A stretch of 49,754 bases of DNA from Flavobacteriaceae bacterium (GCA_027081505.1 JALWKK010000059.1:1-49754); one strand, 5' to 3'; counted from the stretch's first letter, positions 1 to 9,562 are shown. The notes: generated by a model not told the origin, from the sequence alone. Translations and numbers: made by a program.

Positions 1-206
1 AAATATATACCAAAAACAACTAAGTTTAAATTTAATAAGTTATTATTTTTTTAAAATTATTTTTTTTTTTTTAATACCGATATGGGGTTTATAAACTATG
101 ATACAGAAAAATTTATTTTAGACTATAAAACATTTCCTTTTGGTATTAACGAATGCAAGTACAAATTATTTTTGTTTGATATAGAAAAGATAGTATTATT
201 TTCAGG

Positions 207-2657
207 TTACAATTTTTTGGCATTCTTTACTTTTTGTTTGGTAAGTGCTACATCCAGTACTTGGTTCATGTTTTTTACGTAATGAAAAGTAAGACCTTTT
301 AAATAATCGGGTTTAATTTCTTCAATATCGCTACGATTGTCTTCGCAAAGAATAATTTCTTTAATCTTCGCACGTTTAGCAGCCAATATTTTTTCTTTGA
401 TTCCGCCAACGGGTAATACTTTTCCTCGAAGTGTTATTTCACCGGTCATTGCCAAATGTTTTTTTACTTTTCGTTGTGTAAATAAAGATACTAACGAAGT
501 TAGCATAGTTATTCCGGCACTGGGTCCGTCTTTGGGTGTGGCACCTTCAGGGATATGAATGTGAACACTGTATTTTTCAAAAATGGTAGGAGAAATTCCT
601 AACGATTCGGCATTTGCTTTAATGTATTCCATAGCAATGGTAGCCGATTCTTTCATTACTTTTCCTAAGTTTCCGGTTATTGTAAGATTACCTTTTCCTT
701 TAGACAGAATAGATTCAATAAATAATATATCGCCTCCTACACGCGTCCAAGCCAGTCCGGTTACTACTCCGGCAACGTCGTTATTTTCGTATTTATCGCG
801 TTCTAGTTTAGGTGCGCCCAAAACTTTAACTATGGTTTGGTTGGTTACTTTTATATCATAAGGCTCTTCCATAGCAATACTCATAGCTGCGTACCGAACC
901 ATTTGAGCCAATTTCTTTTCTAGACTTCTAACGCCGCTTTCTCGAGTGTATCCTTCAATAATTTTTTCGAGTTGTGGTTTTGTAATTTTTAAATGTGATT
1001 TGTTTAAGCCGTGTTCTTTTAGTTGTTTGGGTAAAAGATGTCGTTTGGCAATTTCTATTTTTTCTTCGATTGTATAGCCTGTTACTTCAATAATCTCCAT
1101 TCGGTCTCTGAGTGCTGGTTGAATGGTGCTTAGGCTATTTGCCGTTGCGATAAACATGATTTTAGACAAATCGTAATCTACTTCTAAAAAATTATCGTAA
1201 AAAGCATTATTTTGCTCTGGATCCAGTACTTCGAGCATGGCAGATGACGGGTCGCCTTGACTTCCTACCGCTAGTTTATCAATTTCGTCTAATACAAATA
1301 CGGGATTTCCGGTTTTTGCTTTTTTTACGCTTTTAATAATGCGTCCCGGCATTGCTCCTATGTAAGTTTTGCGATGACCTCTTATTTCCGACTCATCTCG
1401 TAATCCGCCCAAAGCAATTCGTACATATTTTCTTCCCAGTGCTTCGGCAATAGATTTTCCGAGCGATGTCTTTCCTACTCCGGGAGGTCCGTAGAGACAA
1501 AGAATAGGCGATTTCATATCGTTACGTAATTTTAAAACCGCTAGGTGTTCTATAATGCGTTTTTTAACATCTTCTAAGCCAAAGTGATCTCTGTCTAGTA
1601 TTTTTTGTGCTCGTTTTAAATTAAAATTATCCTTGGTGTATTCTTCCCAAGGGAGGTCTAATAATAGTTCCAGATAATTGCGTTGAATCCCAAAATCCGG
1701 TGCCTGCGGATTCATGCGTTGTAGTTTTTTTAACTCTTTGTCGAAATGCTTTTCGGTTTCTTTACTCCATTTTTTCTTTTTTGCTTGTTGGCGCATTTCT
1801 TCTACTTCTTGCTCGGTTGAGTTACCACCCAACTCTTCTTGGATGGTTTTCATTTGTTGGTGCAAAAAGTATTCGCGTTGTTGCTGGCTTATGTCACTTT
1901 CAACTTTAGATTGAATGTCGTTTTTTAACGTAAGACGTTGTAACTCAATCTTCATGTATCTTAAAGTTTCTAACGCGCGTTCTTTTAAATCGTTTATCTT
2001 TAAAATTGTCTGTTTGTCTTCTACTTTTATATTAAGATTTGAAGCAACAAAATTTATTAAAAACGAATCACTATCAATATTTTTTATTGCAAAAGAAGCC
2101 TCGCTTGGTATGGTAGGGTTGTTATCTATAATAGAGAGAGCAGTGTCTTTTATAGAGTCTATAACAGCATTAAACTCTTCGTCATCGGTTATTGAGCGAG
2201 TTTCGCTTACATTTTTTACACGTGCAGTAAGATAAGGAGTTGTGGTTACTACTTCGGTTATTTCAAAACGTTTTTTACCTTGCAAAATAACGGTTATATT
2301 TCCGTCTGGCATTTTTAGAATACGTAATATTTGAGCAACGGTACCTGTGGTATGAATATCTTTAACAGTTGGATCCTCAATATTTTCGTTTTTTTGGGCA
2401 ACTACTCCAATTACTTTATTTCCTTTATTGGTTTCGTTTATTAATTTGATAGATTTGTCCCTTCCGGCAGTAATAGGGATTACCACTCCGGGAAATAAAA
2501 CCATATTTCGTAATGGTAAAATTGGTAAGACATCGGGAAGTTTTTCTTTATTCATAGCTTCTTCATCTTCTGGAGTTAATAGCGGTATCAACTCGGCATC
2601 TTCCTGTAATTCTTGAAATGACAAATTGTCTATTGATGTAAGTTTGGTTCTAGCCAT
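207..2657 (-). CDS. lon: ATP-dependent protease Lon
   Basis: Cytoplasmic AAA+ serine protease that degrades misfolded and regulatory proteins. The 816 residues show the LonA order: an N-terminal substrate-binding domain (about 43-240, with [14 protein letters not shown]), a coiled-coil linker, an AAA+ module with Walker A GPPGVGKT at 390-397 and Walker B FVLDEIDK, and a C-terminal protease domain. The catalytic dyad is Ser713 in DGPSAG and Lys756 in GGIKEK; the 43-residue spacing equals that of E. coli Ser679/Lys722. Length is normal for Bacteroidetes Lon. The start ATG is the only one ahead of the conserved N-terminus. It is divergent from the ECF sigma operon across 230 bp. A 7-bp inverted repeat (2659-2665 / 2671-2677) lies just upstream of the start codon and could fold in the leader; its role is unknown. 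Confidence 0.98.
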   Translation of the reverse strand: MARTKLTSIDNLSFQELQEDAELIPLLTPEDEEAMNKEKLPDVLPILPLRNMVLFPGVVIPITAGRDKSIKLINETNKGNKVIGVVAQKNENIEDPTVKDIHTTGTVAQILRILKMPDGNITVILQGKKRFEITEVVTTTPYLTARVKNVSETRSITDDEEFNAVIDSIKDTALSIIDNNPTIPSEASFAIKNIDSDSFLINFVASNLNIKVEDKQTILKINDLKERALETLRYMKIELQRLTLKNDIQSKVESDISQQQREYFLHQQMKTIQEELGGNSTEQEVEEMRQQAKKKKWSKETEKHFDKELKKLQRMNPQAPDFGIQRNYLELLLDLPWEEYTKDNFNLKRAQKILDRDHFGLEDVKKRIIEHLAVLKLRNDMKSPILCLYGPPGVGKTSLGKSIAEALGRKYVRIALGGLRDESEIRGHRKTYIGAMPGRIIKSVKKAKTGNPVFVLDEIDKLAVGSQGDPSSAMLEVLDPEQNNAFYDNFLEVDYDLSKIMFIATANSLSTIQPALRDRMEIIEVTGYTIEEKIEIAKRHLLPKQLKEHGLNKSHLKITKPQLEKIIEGYTRESGVRSLEKKLAQMVRYAAMSIAMEEPYDIKVTNQTIVKVLGAPKLERDKYENNDVAGVVTGLAWTRVGGDILFIESILSKGKGNLTITGNLGKVMKESATIAMEYIKANAESLGISPTIFEKYSVHIHIPEGATPKDGPSAGITMLTSLVSLFTQRKVKKHLAMTGEITLRGKVLPVGGIKEKILAAKRAKIKEIILCEDNRSDIEEIKPDYLKGLTFHYVKNMNQVLDVALTKQKVKNAKKL

Positions 2658-2742
2658 AATATTGTATAAGACAATATGGCATAAAAAAATATACCATATC
2701 GTAACGGATTATTAGTATTAATTATAGTTCTTTAATAACAAA

Positions 2743-2766
2743 CACGTAAAAATGTGTAATTACGTG
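2743..2766. promoter_or_regulatory. Dyad-symmetric candidate operator between lon and the sigma operon
   Basis: CACGTAA (2743-2749) and TTACGTG (2760-2766) form a perfect 7-bp inverted repeat with a 10-bp spacer, total 24 bp, in the divergent intergenic region. The size and symmetry fit a site for a dimeric repressor. No regulator gene for it is present nearby, so the function is inferred from symmetry alone. Confidence 0.25.
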
Positions 2767-2835
2767 CTGTTTATAAATAACATTCAATTGTTATGCCATG
2801 ACTGGATAGTTAAACGATGTTTTTTTTAAAAAAAA

Positions 2836-2863
2836 GTGTAACAAAAAAAAAGGAAACGTATCT
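2836..2863 (+). promoter_or_regulatory. Candidate ECF-sigma-dependent promoter of the sigma operon
   Basis: GTGTAAC (2836-2842) followed after 14 bp by CGTATCT (2857-2863) resembles the AAC / CGT layout of many autoregulated ECF sigma promoters. No TAnnTTTG box is visible upstream of the operon. The spacer is slightly shorter than the usual 15-17 bp. A start site near 2869 would leave about 19 nt to the TTG start codon. Autoregulation is an inference. Confidence 0.35.
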
Positions 2864-2887
2864 TTAAGGCAAATATTAAATATTTTT

Positions 2888-3439
2888 TTGATACTAACCA
2901 AAACTAATATTAAAACATTACTCACTTTATGTCAAGAGGGAGACCAAATGGCACAAATGGAAGTTTATAATAGATATGCAAAAGCGATGTTTAATACAGC
3001 ATACCGAATAGTACACCATTCTGCCGAAGCTGAAGATATTATGCAAGAAGCCTTTATTACGGCTTTTAACAATTTACAAACATTTAAAGGTACAGCTACT
3101 TTCGGGGCTTGGTTAAAACGAATTGTAATTAATGCCGCTATTGCAAAGTATAAAAAAAATAAATACTTACTATCGATTGATGATGCTACAACTTTACTTC
3201 CCGAAACAGATTATTCAACCAATACAAACGAAGATTATATAGATAAAAAGATAAAAGAATTAATGACCGTTTTGCAAAAACTAAAACCAAGTTATAGAAC
3301 AATAATAACACTTCATTATATTGAAGGATATGATTATGAAGAGCTTTCTGAAATATTAAATATGAGCTATGGAAATTGTAGGACTTTGCTTTCAAGAGCA
3401 AAAGAAAGTTTACGTAAAAAATTAAAAGCAAACCATTAA
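2888..3439 (+). CDS. RNA polymerase ECF sigma-70 factor
   Basis: Extracytoplasmic-function sigma factor of 183 residues, expected to redirect RNA polymerase to envelope-stress or surface genes. Region 2 spans about residues 11-80 (LCQEGD, YRIV, AEDIMQEAFI, FGAWLKRIVIN), and region 4 about 125-178 (YRTIITLHYIEGYDYEELSEI, then the helix-turn-helix ending in CRTLLSRAKESLRKKL). The start is TTG: the first ATG (2948) would remove the conserved first helix of region 2, and no ATG or GTG lies in frame before it. It is followed after 1 nt by an anti-sigma-like membrane protein, so the two are co-transcribed. Classification into an exact ECF group was not possible by eye. Confidence 0.93.
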   Translation: MILTKTNIKTLLTLCQEGDQMAQMEVYNRYAKAMFNTAYRIVHHSAEAEDIMQEAFITAFNNLQTFKGTATFGAWLKRIVINAAIAKYKKNKYLLSIDDATTLLPETDYSTNTNEDYIDKKIKELMTVLQKLKPSYRTIITLHYIEGYDYEELSEILNMSYGNCRTLLSRAKESLRKKLKANH

Positions 3440-3440
3440 A

Positions 3441-3992
3441 ATGAAAACAGATAACATCGAATACCTATTTAAAAACATCAAAGAAGATTTTGATGTAATA
3501 GAACCGCCTAAAGGTCATCAAAAAAGGTTTTCAGAAAAACTAAAAGAGGTTAAACTGTCTAATGAACAAGCAAAAAACAGGTTTTGGTTAAAAGCAATCT
3601 CGGTAGCTGCATTGTTGATATTACTGGTAAGTATAGGTTTGTATGGCACTCAAGAACAAATTGTTAGTGCAGATTTAGCAAGTGTTTCTCCCGAAATGCA
3701 AAAAACTCAATCATTTTTTAAAAATGCAATCGACCAAGAGTTAGAAAAACTTAACAGCTATAATAGCCCCGAAACAAAAAAAATAATAAACGATGCTTTA
3801 GTGCAAATTGAAAATTTAGAAAAAGACTATCAGAAATTAAAAATTGATTTGGTAAAAAGTGGTAATAACAAAAATGTTGTTTATGCGATGGTTAATAATT
3901 TTCAAAACAGAATAAACCTATTACAACAAGTAGTAAAAAAAATAGAAGAAATCAAAAGCATTAATACCCAAAGAAATGAAAACATACTATAA
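3441..3992 (+). CDS. Probable anti-sigma factor, single-pass membrane protein
   Basis: 183-residue protein of unrecognised family. It has a charged cytoplasmic N-terminus of about 48 residues, one transmembrane helix (about 49-69, LKAISVAALLILLVSIGLYG), and a periplasmic C-terminus predicted to be helical and coiled-coil (about 85-180, rich in E, K, N and Q). Position directly after an ECF sigma gene, a short cytoplasmic domain and one membrane helix are the usual pattern of a membrane anti-sigma factor, which would hold the sigma factor at the membrane until an envelope signal arrives. The zinc-binding HxxxCxxC motif of the ZAS type is absent. The 3' end overlaps the next gene by 17 nt, supporting translational coupling. 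Confidence 0.7.
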   Translation: MKTDNIEYLFKNIKEDFDVIEPPKGHQKRFSEKLKEVKLSNEQAKNRFWLKAISVAALLILLVSIGLYGTQEQIVSADLASVSPEMQKTQSFFKNAIDQELEKLNSYNSPETKKIINDALVQIENLEKDYQKLKIDLVKSGNNKNVVYAMVNNFQNRINLLQQVVKKIEEIKSINTQRNENIL

Positions 3993-5058
3993 CTATATTT
4001 TAATCCTTTTCTTTATACCGGGCATTGCTTTTGCCAATACCGGAAAAAAAGGAAAATACGAAAAGCAAAAAATAATTAAAAAAGAGTTTGCGGTAAATCC
4101 AAATTTTCTATTAAAAGTTAACAATAGCTACGGAAACTTAGACTTGGTTACTTGGGATGAAAATCGTACCGTTATCGAAGTAACAATAACAACGTATGGC
4201 AATGATGAAGAAAAAGTAAATGACCGTTTGCAAGAAATTTCGATAGATTTTAATGCAACCCCGGATATGGTATCGGCTACTACTATATTCGGTAACAAAA
4301 AAAAATACTGGAAATGGTGGAAATTATCCGGCAGTAATGTGAAATTAGAAGTTAATTATACTGTAAAATTTCCGGTTACAAGTTCTATAGAAATTAAAAA
4401 CGATTATGGTACTATAAGCCTTAACAAACTAGAAGGACATGCACTGATAAATTGTGATTACGGACAACTTATAATTGGTGATTTATTAGCCGAAGACAAC
4501 ACACTTAATTTTGATTACACTAACAAATCGACAATAAATTATATGAAAAGTGGTGTGATTATAGCCGATTATTCAGATTTTACAATCGAAGAAGCAGATA
4601 AACTTACACTAAAAACCGACTATACTCGTTCCGAAATTCAAAAAGTAAACACCTTAACTTATTCTTGCGATTATGGAAAAATGATTATAGGTACCGCTTC
4701 TGTTGTTTCAGGTCAAGGAGATTATATTCCTACGCACATAAAGTTACTTTTGGGAAGTTTGGCAATTAATTCCGATTACGGTTCAATAAAAATAGACGAA
4801 ATAGCAAAAACTTTTACCGGAGTTACAATAAAAGCAGATTATACAAATGTAAAATTAGGATTTAATCCGGATGTTTCTTTTTCGTTTGTGATTAACCTAG
4901 TTTATGCCGATTTAAAAGGAAAAGAAAATGTTACGGTTACAAAGTCAGCTATTCATAATAGAAATGGCAAATTCTTAGGCTATTATAATGAACAAGATTC
5001 AAATGCTAGTATTATTATCGATTCTGAATACGGTACAGTCTCTCTTATTAAAAATTAA
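3976..5058 (+). CDS. DUF4097-like secreted beta-repeat protein
   Basis: 360 residues with a Sec signal peptide (about 1-20, ending IAFA). The mature part is a beta-repeat protein in which a D/N-Y-G/T motif recurs roughly every 20-25 residues (NDYGTI, CDYGQL, CDYGKM, SDYGSI, ADYTNV, SEYGTV). This matches the DUF4097 'putative adhesin' type of beta-helix. The biochemical role is unknown for the family. Overlap with the anti-sigma-like gene and a 19-nt gap to the DUF2807 gene place it in the ECF operon, so it is probably an envelope or periplasmic effector of that response. The ATG used lies inside the end of the upstream gene; the signal peptide supports it. Confidence 0.75.
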   Translation: MKTYYNYILILFFIPGIAFANTGKKGKYEKQKIIKKEFAVNPNFLLKVNNSYGNLDLVTWDENRTVIEVTITTYGNDEEKVNDRLQEISIDFNATPDMVSATTIFGNKKKYWKWWKLSGSNVKLEVNYTVKFPVTSSIEIKNDYGTISLNKLEGHALINCDYGQLIIGDLLAEDNTLNFDYTNKSTINYMKSGVIIADYSDFTIEEADKLTLKTDYTRSEIQKVNTLTYSCDYGKMIIGTASVVSGQGDYIPTHIKLLLGSLAINSDYGSIKIDEIAKTFTGVTIKADYTNVKLGFNPDVSFSFVINLVYADLKGKENVTVTKSAIHNRNGKFLGYYNEQDSNASIIIDSEYGTVSLIKN

Positions 5059-5077
5059 CTATTTAAAACCTTTTAAA

Positions 5078-5800
5078 ATGAAATCAATTTACACATTAAC
5101 AACAATCGTATTTTTATTTTTTGCAGCACAAGTTTCTTGCTTTGCACAAAAAAAAGTTAAAGGAAACGGAAACATCACAACAAAGACTGTACTTACCCGA
5201 AATTACCAATCGATTCAAGTAGTAGGATTTATGGAAGTTTATCTAGAACCCGGTAAAGAAGGTGTCATTACCGTTTCTACCGATGAAAATTTGCAACCCT
5301 ATATAAAAGTGGAAGTAAATGCAGGTAGGCTCACTATTGCCATAAAAAAAGGCGTAAACTTACGTACTAAAAAAGGCGTAATTGTTAAAGTTCCTGTTGA
5401 AGAAGTTAGCGAAATATCATTGGTTGGTTCAGGTGATATTATTTCAAACAATAAGATTTCTACAAAACAAATGGAAATTTCATTAACAGGTTCGGGCGAT
5501 ATTGCACTTGCAGTTCAAGCCCAACAAACCGATGTTAAGATTGTAGGTAGTGGTGATGTGAAGCTTTCGGGAGCTACCGGAAATTTGGAAGTAAAGCTCA
5601 GTGGTAGTGGTGATTTTAACGGGTATTCGTTACTATCTCAAGATACCGAAGCGTATGTTTCGGGATCGGGAGATGTGAAAGTTTCAGCACTTAAAAGTCT
5701 AAAAGCTAGAGTAAACGGTTCGGGAGATATAGCCTATAAAGGGAACCCGGAAATTCTTAGCACTAAAATCATAGGCTCCGGAGATATTACCGGGCACTAA
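5078..5800 (+). CDS. DUF2807 (GIN-domain) secreted protein
   Basis: 240 residues with a signal peptide ending CFAQ and one 'putative auto-transporter adhesin head GIN' domain (DUF2807). The hallmark is visible: seven GSGD motifs spaced 17-23 residues apart, one per beta-helix turn, between about residues 115 and 240. The start at 5078 is chosen because it begins the signal peptide; an in-frame ATG 90 nt earlier lies inside the upstream gene and adds no recognisable sequence. It is the last gene of the sigma / anti-sigma-like / DUF4097 / DUF2807 operon and is followed by a terminator. Both DUF4097 and DUF2807 form repetitive beta-helices; binding partner unknown. Confidence 0.88.
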   Translation: MKSIYTLTTIVFLFFAAQVSCFAQKKVKGNGNITTKTVLTRNYQSIQVVGFMEVYLEPGKEGVITVSTDENLQPYIKVEVNAGRLTIAIKKGVNLRTKKGVIVKVPVEEVSEISLVGSGDIISNNKISTKQMEISLTGSGDIALAVQAQQTDVKIVGSGDVKLSGATGNLEVKLSGSGDFNGYSLLSQDTEAYVSGSGDVKVSALKSLKARVNGSGDIAYKGNPEILSTKIIGSGDITGH

Positions 5801-5828
5801 GTGTTGCACGTTATATTTATCTAAAATA

Positions 5829-5863
5829 AAAAATCCGCTATAATGAAACAGCGGATTTTTTGT
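5829..5863. terminator. Bidirectional intrinsic terminator
   Basis: AAATCCGCT (5831-5839) pairs with AGCGGATTT (5850-5858), loop of 10 nt, with T runs on the right and A runs on the left. It separates the plus-strand DUF2807 gene from the converging DUF6252 gene and can serve both strands. Confidence 0.85.
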
Positions 5864-5880
5864 TTAAAATTATGTTTTGT

Positions 5881-7299
5881 TTATTGAATTTCAACCAAGA
5901 AAACACCGTTGGTTATTTGGTGTACATCAGTATCGTTTCCGGTAATATCTATTGCTTCAAACTCAAAAGAACCTTCAATTACTCCTGTTTCGGTATCGTA
6001 AGCCGTAATTGTTAAGGTACCTGTGTTAGATTTAAAGGTAGCCGAATTATTAATATCGGGTGTGTAAATTCCTATTTTTTCATCTCCGGTAACAAGTAAG
6101 GCTTCCATTGCATAAGTCCCTACTGTGATTTCTTTAGGAAATAAAATTCCTAATTCTTGATTGGTCGTTGTGTTCTTGGCAGTAATGTTTACTCTATTTA
6201 CACCATTAAACGTATCTTGTGTTACAACAACTTCATCAGGGCTAAACGTGATGGTATTTACATCGGCAGAGAACGTACTATTAACTTCTACTGCCAAATC
6301 GAGGTTGTATAATTCAAAATTACCTTCTGTAACTTCAACAATAGTAGGATCTATGTTTAACGGGTCGCTTCCGGTAAATTCAAACGTTCCTTTAATGATG
6401 CCTTCGCTTGAGTTGTATTCCGTTATGGTAAGTGTACCCGGATTAGAGGTTAAATTTTCTCCACCGGAGTTTGCATTGTAGAGTCCTATGATTTTAGTTC
6501 CGTCAGAAATTGTTTCCATAGAAAAAGTACCTACACCTATATCTTGCGGGAAATCCAGCCTAATAGATTGACCGTTTGTATTGTGAGCAATAACATTAAT
6601 CATATTATTTTCACCAACAGTAGTTTGTGTTGTTTCAATGGTTTCAGCAATAAAATCTACACCATCTACTTTAGCAAATAGAACATCGTTTGTAGCGTTG
6701 TTATCTCCGCCACCGGTATTACTTGTATCGTCAATGGTAAAAGAAATTTTATTAAATTCTCCAAGAGTAATATTTCTAGTTTCTATAACGGGGTTTCCGT
6801 TTGCATCGGTAACCGGAATTCCGTTTGCATCGAGTAAAAAACGAGCCGAAACAAAACTAAAGGTGCCCGATACTTTATTACCTACAGTATCAAATTCGGT
6901 AATTTGTAATTGTCCGGAGCCTCCCAACACAAAAGCGGAAACATAGGCATTGTTATTATTAACGCCATCTAGATAACTTCCGCTATTTACCAATGAAGGA
7001 TTTCCCAGTGTTAGGTTAAAGGTATCCGGTAATGGGTTTTCTACTTTTAGTATAATAGCTTCGCCGGTATCTGCTTTTACAGCAGTAACCGTAAGTACAT
7101 TATCTTGTGTTGTGAGAACGGCAGTAACAGAATTGGTTATAAAATTATTTCCTTCTACATTGGCTTTAAATTGCCCTTCTTCAATAGTAACTTCCTCTTC
7201 TTGAGGGAACTCGCCTTCAAGAGTTTCGTTCTCACAGGATATAAACTGAAACATTAGAGTTATAAAAAGTATCCAGTTTAATAAATAGGTCTTTTTCAT
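5881..7299 (-). CDS. Lipoprotein with three DUF6252-like domains
   Basis: 472 residues. A lipoprotein signal ends in FISC (Cys about 22), followed by acidic residues typical of Bacteroidetes surface-exposed lipoproteins. The rest contains three related domains of about 130 residues (about 42-190, 205-330, 340-470), each running from FKANVEG / FAKVDGVDF / FSADVNTITF to a G-x-F-E-F strand near its end (YNSSEGIIKGTFEF, YDTETGVIEGSFEF). This is the Flavobacteriaceae DUF6252 pattern, of unknown function. A lone -7 box (minus-strand TAAGTTTG, 7331-7338) lies upstream. The tripled domain suggests internal duplication. It looks monocistronic, with a shared terminator downstream. Confidence 0.75.
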   Translation of the reverse strand: MKKTYLLNWILFITLMFQFISCENETLEGEFPQEEEVTIEEGQFKANVEGNNFITNSVTAVLTTQDNVLTVTAVKADTGEAIILKVENPLPDTFNLTLGNPSLVNSGSYLDGVNNNNAYVSAFVLGGSGQLQITEFDTVGNKVSGTFSFVSARFLLDANGIPVTDANGNPVIETRNITLGEFNKISFTIDDTSNTGGGDNNATNDVLFAKVDGVDFIAETIETTQTTVGENNMINVIAHNTNGQSIRLDFPQDIGVGTFSMETISDGTKIIGLYNANSGGENLTSNPGTLTITEYNSSEGIIKGTFEFTGSDPLNIDPTIVEVTEGNFELYNLDLAVEVNSTFSADVNTITFSPDEVVVTQDTFNGVNRVNITAKNTTTNQELGILFPKEITVGTYAMEALLVTGDEKIGIYTPDINNSATFKSNTGTLTITAYDTETGVIEGSFEFEAIDITGNDTDVHQITNGVFLVEIQ

Positions 7300-7357
7300 A
7301 AGTAGTAAATTCTTTTTTTTGTAATAACAGCAAACTTAAATAAAATATTGTGAAGTT

Positions 7358-8671
7358 TTATGATTTTCTTGGAATTCTAAGCAATAAAAATGCTCCAACC
7401 ACAAAAAATACTATTAAAAACAGTACCGAATTTCGCATACTTCCTGTAATATGGTCTATGATTCCATAGATTAACATTCCTATTACAATTCCTATTTTTT
7501 CAGAAACATCGTAAAAACTAAAGTAGGAAGCGGTGTCTTCGGTTTCGGGTAAAAACTTAGAGTAAGTAGAGCGAGAAAGTGCTTGTATTCCTCCCATTAC
7601 CAAGCCTACAAAACCTGCTGTTATATAAAAATGGATGGGTTGGGTGATAAAAAAAGCTACAACACAAATTGCTGCCCAAGAAAAGTTGATGAAGATTAGT
7701 GTTGGGATGTTCCCGTATTTTTCGGAAGCCTTGGATGTGAGTTGCGCTCCGGCTATTGCTACCAATTGGATAATCAAAATACTGGAAATAAGACCTATGG
7801 TTTTTCGAATATCGCTTCCCCAATGTATTTCTTGCTCACCAAAATAAGTTGCAACCAGCATAACTGTTTGAACAGCCATAATATACACAAAAAAGGCGGC
7901 GAGGTAACGTTTTAGGGTGATGTTTTCGGAAAGCGATAAATATACTTTTTTTAATTCTTTAAAACCGTCAAAAACGATTTGTGTGGTTACTTTTCCGTCG
8001 TTTTTATTTCCTTTGGGTAAGTAGTAAAAGGTATATTGACTAAAAAGCATCCACCAAACACCCACCGAAATAAATGAATAGCGCATGGCTTTTAATTTTG
8101 CTTCTCCACCTTCTCCCAACCCGTATGTTTCTGGAAATAGAATCATAGAAAGATTAAACAATAACAGGATAACACTGCCTATATAGCCCAGCGAAAACCC
8201 TTTTGCGCTTAAAGCATCTTGTTGTTCGGGATAAGCAACATCGGGAAGGTACGAGTTATAAAAAACCCAGCTACTCCAAAAACCTATTAAGGTTAAAAAG
8301 TAAGTTACTAAACTAAAATAAATATGTTCTAAGCTAAAAAACGAAAGCCCGATACACGAAAGAGCGCCGAGGTAAACAAAAAATTTCATAAATGATTTTT
8401 TGTTTCCCACATAATCGGCAATTCCCGATAGTATGGGAATGAGTAGCGAAACAATTAAAAAAGCAAAAGCCGTGATATAGCTTATAAGAGGAGTACTTCT
8501 TATGGAAGCCCCGAAAATAATGATACTGTTGGTGCCGGTAGATTCAAATAGTGCTTTGTAATATATGGGAAATACGGCAGAAGCGATGACCAAGCTATAC
8601 ACCGAGTTTGCCCAATCATAAAATGCCCAAGCATTTAGTATTCTTTTACTTCCTTTTACTGCGTTTGCCAT
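7358..8671 (-). CDS. UMF1-type MFS transporter (Atg22-related)
   Basis: 437-residue polytopic inner-membrane protein with about 12 hydrophobic segments. The N-terminus, with LNAWAFYDWANSVYSLVIASAVFP, is diagnostic of the UMF1 / Atg22-like branch of the major facilitator superfamily; other conserved pieces are GFWSSWVFYNSYLPD and GGIQALSRSTYSKFLPE. Related yeast Atg22 exports amino acids from the vacuole; bacterial substrates are not established. Start chosen at 8671 (MANAV): an upstream ATG at 8692 lies within the terminator hairpin of the preceding M48 gene and adds only seven unconserved residues. No operon partner is certain because a terminator separates it from the M48 gene. Confidence 0.9.
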   Translation of the reverse strand: MANAVKGSKRILNAWAFYDWANSVYSLVIASAVFPIYYKALFESTGTNSIIIFGASIRSTPLISYITAFAFLIVSLLIPILSGIADYVGNKKSFMKFFVYLGALSCIGLSFFSLEHIYFSLVTYFLTLIGFWSSWVFYNSYLPDVAYPEQQDALSAKGFSLGYIGSVILLLFNLSMILFPETYGLGEGGEAKLKAMRYSFISVGVWWMLFSQYTFYYLPKGNKNDGKVTTQIVFDGFKELKKVYLSLSENITLKRYLAAFFVYIMAVQTVMLVATYFGEQEIHWGSDIRKTIGLISSILIIQLVAIAGAQLTSKASEKYGNIPTLIFINFSWAAICVVAFFITQPIHFYITAGFVGLVMGGIQALSRSTYSKFLPETEDTASYFSFYDVSEKIGIVIGMLIYGIIDHITGSMRNSVLFLIVFFVVGAFLLLRIPRKS

Positions 8672-8679
8672 GCATAAAA

Positions 8680-8706
8680 TAATAAAAACCACCTGCTAAG
8701 GTGGCT
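8680..8706 (-). terminator. Intrinsic terminator of the M48 protease gene
   Basis: On the minus strand CCACC (8704-8700), loop TTAGCA, GGTGG (8693-8689), then TTTTTATT. It sits between the M48 gene and the MFS gene. Confidence 0.7.
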
Positions 8707-8740
8707 CCTAATGTATTACTTATTTTAAAAACTCAAAAAT

Positions 8741-9562
8741 TTAATTTCTAATAAACTGTGTAACACCAAATTTTCTGGCTTCGGCTTTGGCTTCCGGGAT
8801 CCATTTTTTAATGTTATTGATACGTGTTTCATCAGAGGGATGTGTGCTTAAAATTTCGGGTGGTTTTTGTCCGCCTTGCTGGCTCATTCTTATCCAAAGG
8901 TTTCCGGCTTCAACCGGATCGTATCCTGCAATTGCCATTAAGATTAAACCTATTCGGTCTGCTTCGCTTTCGTGTTTTCTGCTAAAAGGTAACATCACTC
9001 CAACGGTCGAACCAATGCCATAAGCATCATTAAATATTTTTTGTTTTTTAGGATCTTTTGAAAAAGCTACATTTCCGGCAACAGCACCCAACATTTGTAA
9101 TTGTGCGGCACTCATTCGTTGCTGACCGTGATTTGCCAAAGCGTGTGCCACCTCGTGCCCCATTACGGCAGCCAAAGCGGCATCGGTTTGAGTAACCGGA
9201 AATATTCCGGTATAAACAACAACTTTTCCACCCGGCATTACCCAAGCATTAACAGCAGGGTCGTCAACGAGATTGTACTCCCAATCATAATCTTTTAAAT
9301 AACCGGGATACCCGACAGCGTTTAAATATCGCTCTGCGGCAACAGCAATTTTTTGCCCGATGTTTGTTACTTTGTTTGCTTCAGGTGTGTTTTTTACAAC
9401 TTTATTTTCAGATAAAAATTGTTTGTATTGTTGCAATGCCATAGGGAAAATCTGTGAATTGGGTATCAATGCCAATGTCTTTTTCCCTGTAAACGGATTC
9501 TGACTACACGCTATAATTAAAAGCGAAATAATGAGAAGTGAGATAATGTTTTTTGGTTTCAT
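8741..9562 (-). CDS. M48-family metalloprotease lipoprotein
   Basis: 273 residues; zinc endopeptidase of the periplasmic/outer-membrane M48B type (LoiP/YcaL/BepA relatives without the TPR tail). The lipoprotein signal ends LLIIAC (Cys19). The zinc motif HEVAH is in MGHEVAHALANHG, and the third ligand is in SRKHESEADRIGL. The C-terminus has the conserved LSTHPSDETRINNI. Family members degrade misfolded or unassembled outer-membrane proteins; here that is inferred from homology. A terminator follows directly, so it is probably transcribed alone. Length is normal. Confidence 0.93.
   Translation of the reverse strand: MKPKNIISLLIISLLIIACSQNPFTGKKTLALIPNSQIFPMALQQYKQFLSENKVVKNTPEANKVTNIGQKIAVAAERYLNAVGYPGYLKDYDWEYNLVDDPAVNAWVMPGGKVVVYTGIFPVTQTDAALAAVMGHEVAHALANHGQQRMSAAQLQMLGAVAGNVAFSKDPKKQKIFNDAYGIGSTVGVMLPFSRKHESEADRIGLILMAIAGYDPVEAGNLWIRMSQQGGQKPPEILSTHPSDETRINNIKKWIPEAKAEARKFGVTQFIRN

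Noticed and set aside
82-282. 66-codon plus-strand frame at the window start
   Set aside because: It overlaps the 3' end of lon in antisense, is AT-driven and has no family features.
4988-5077. Longer start for the DUF2807 protein (4988)
   Set aside because: The extra 30 codons lie within the DUF4097 gene and precede a complete signal peptide beginning at 5078.
8672-8692. Upstream ATG of the MFS transporter (8692)
   Set aside because: It lies inside the terminator hairpin of the preceding gene and adds only seven unconserved residues.
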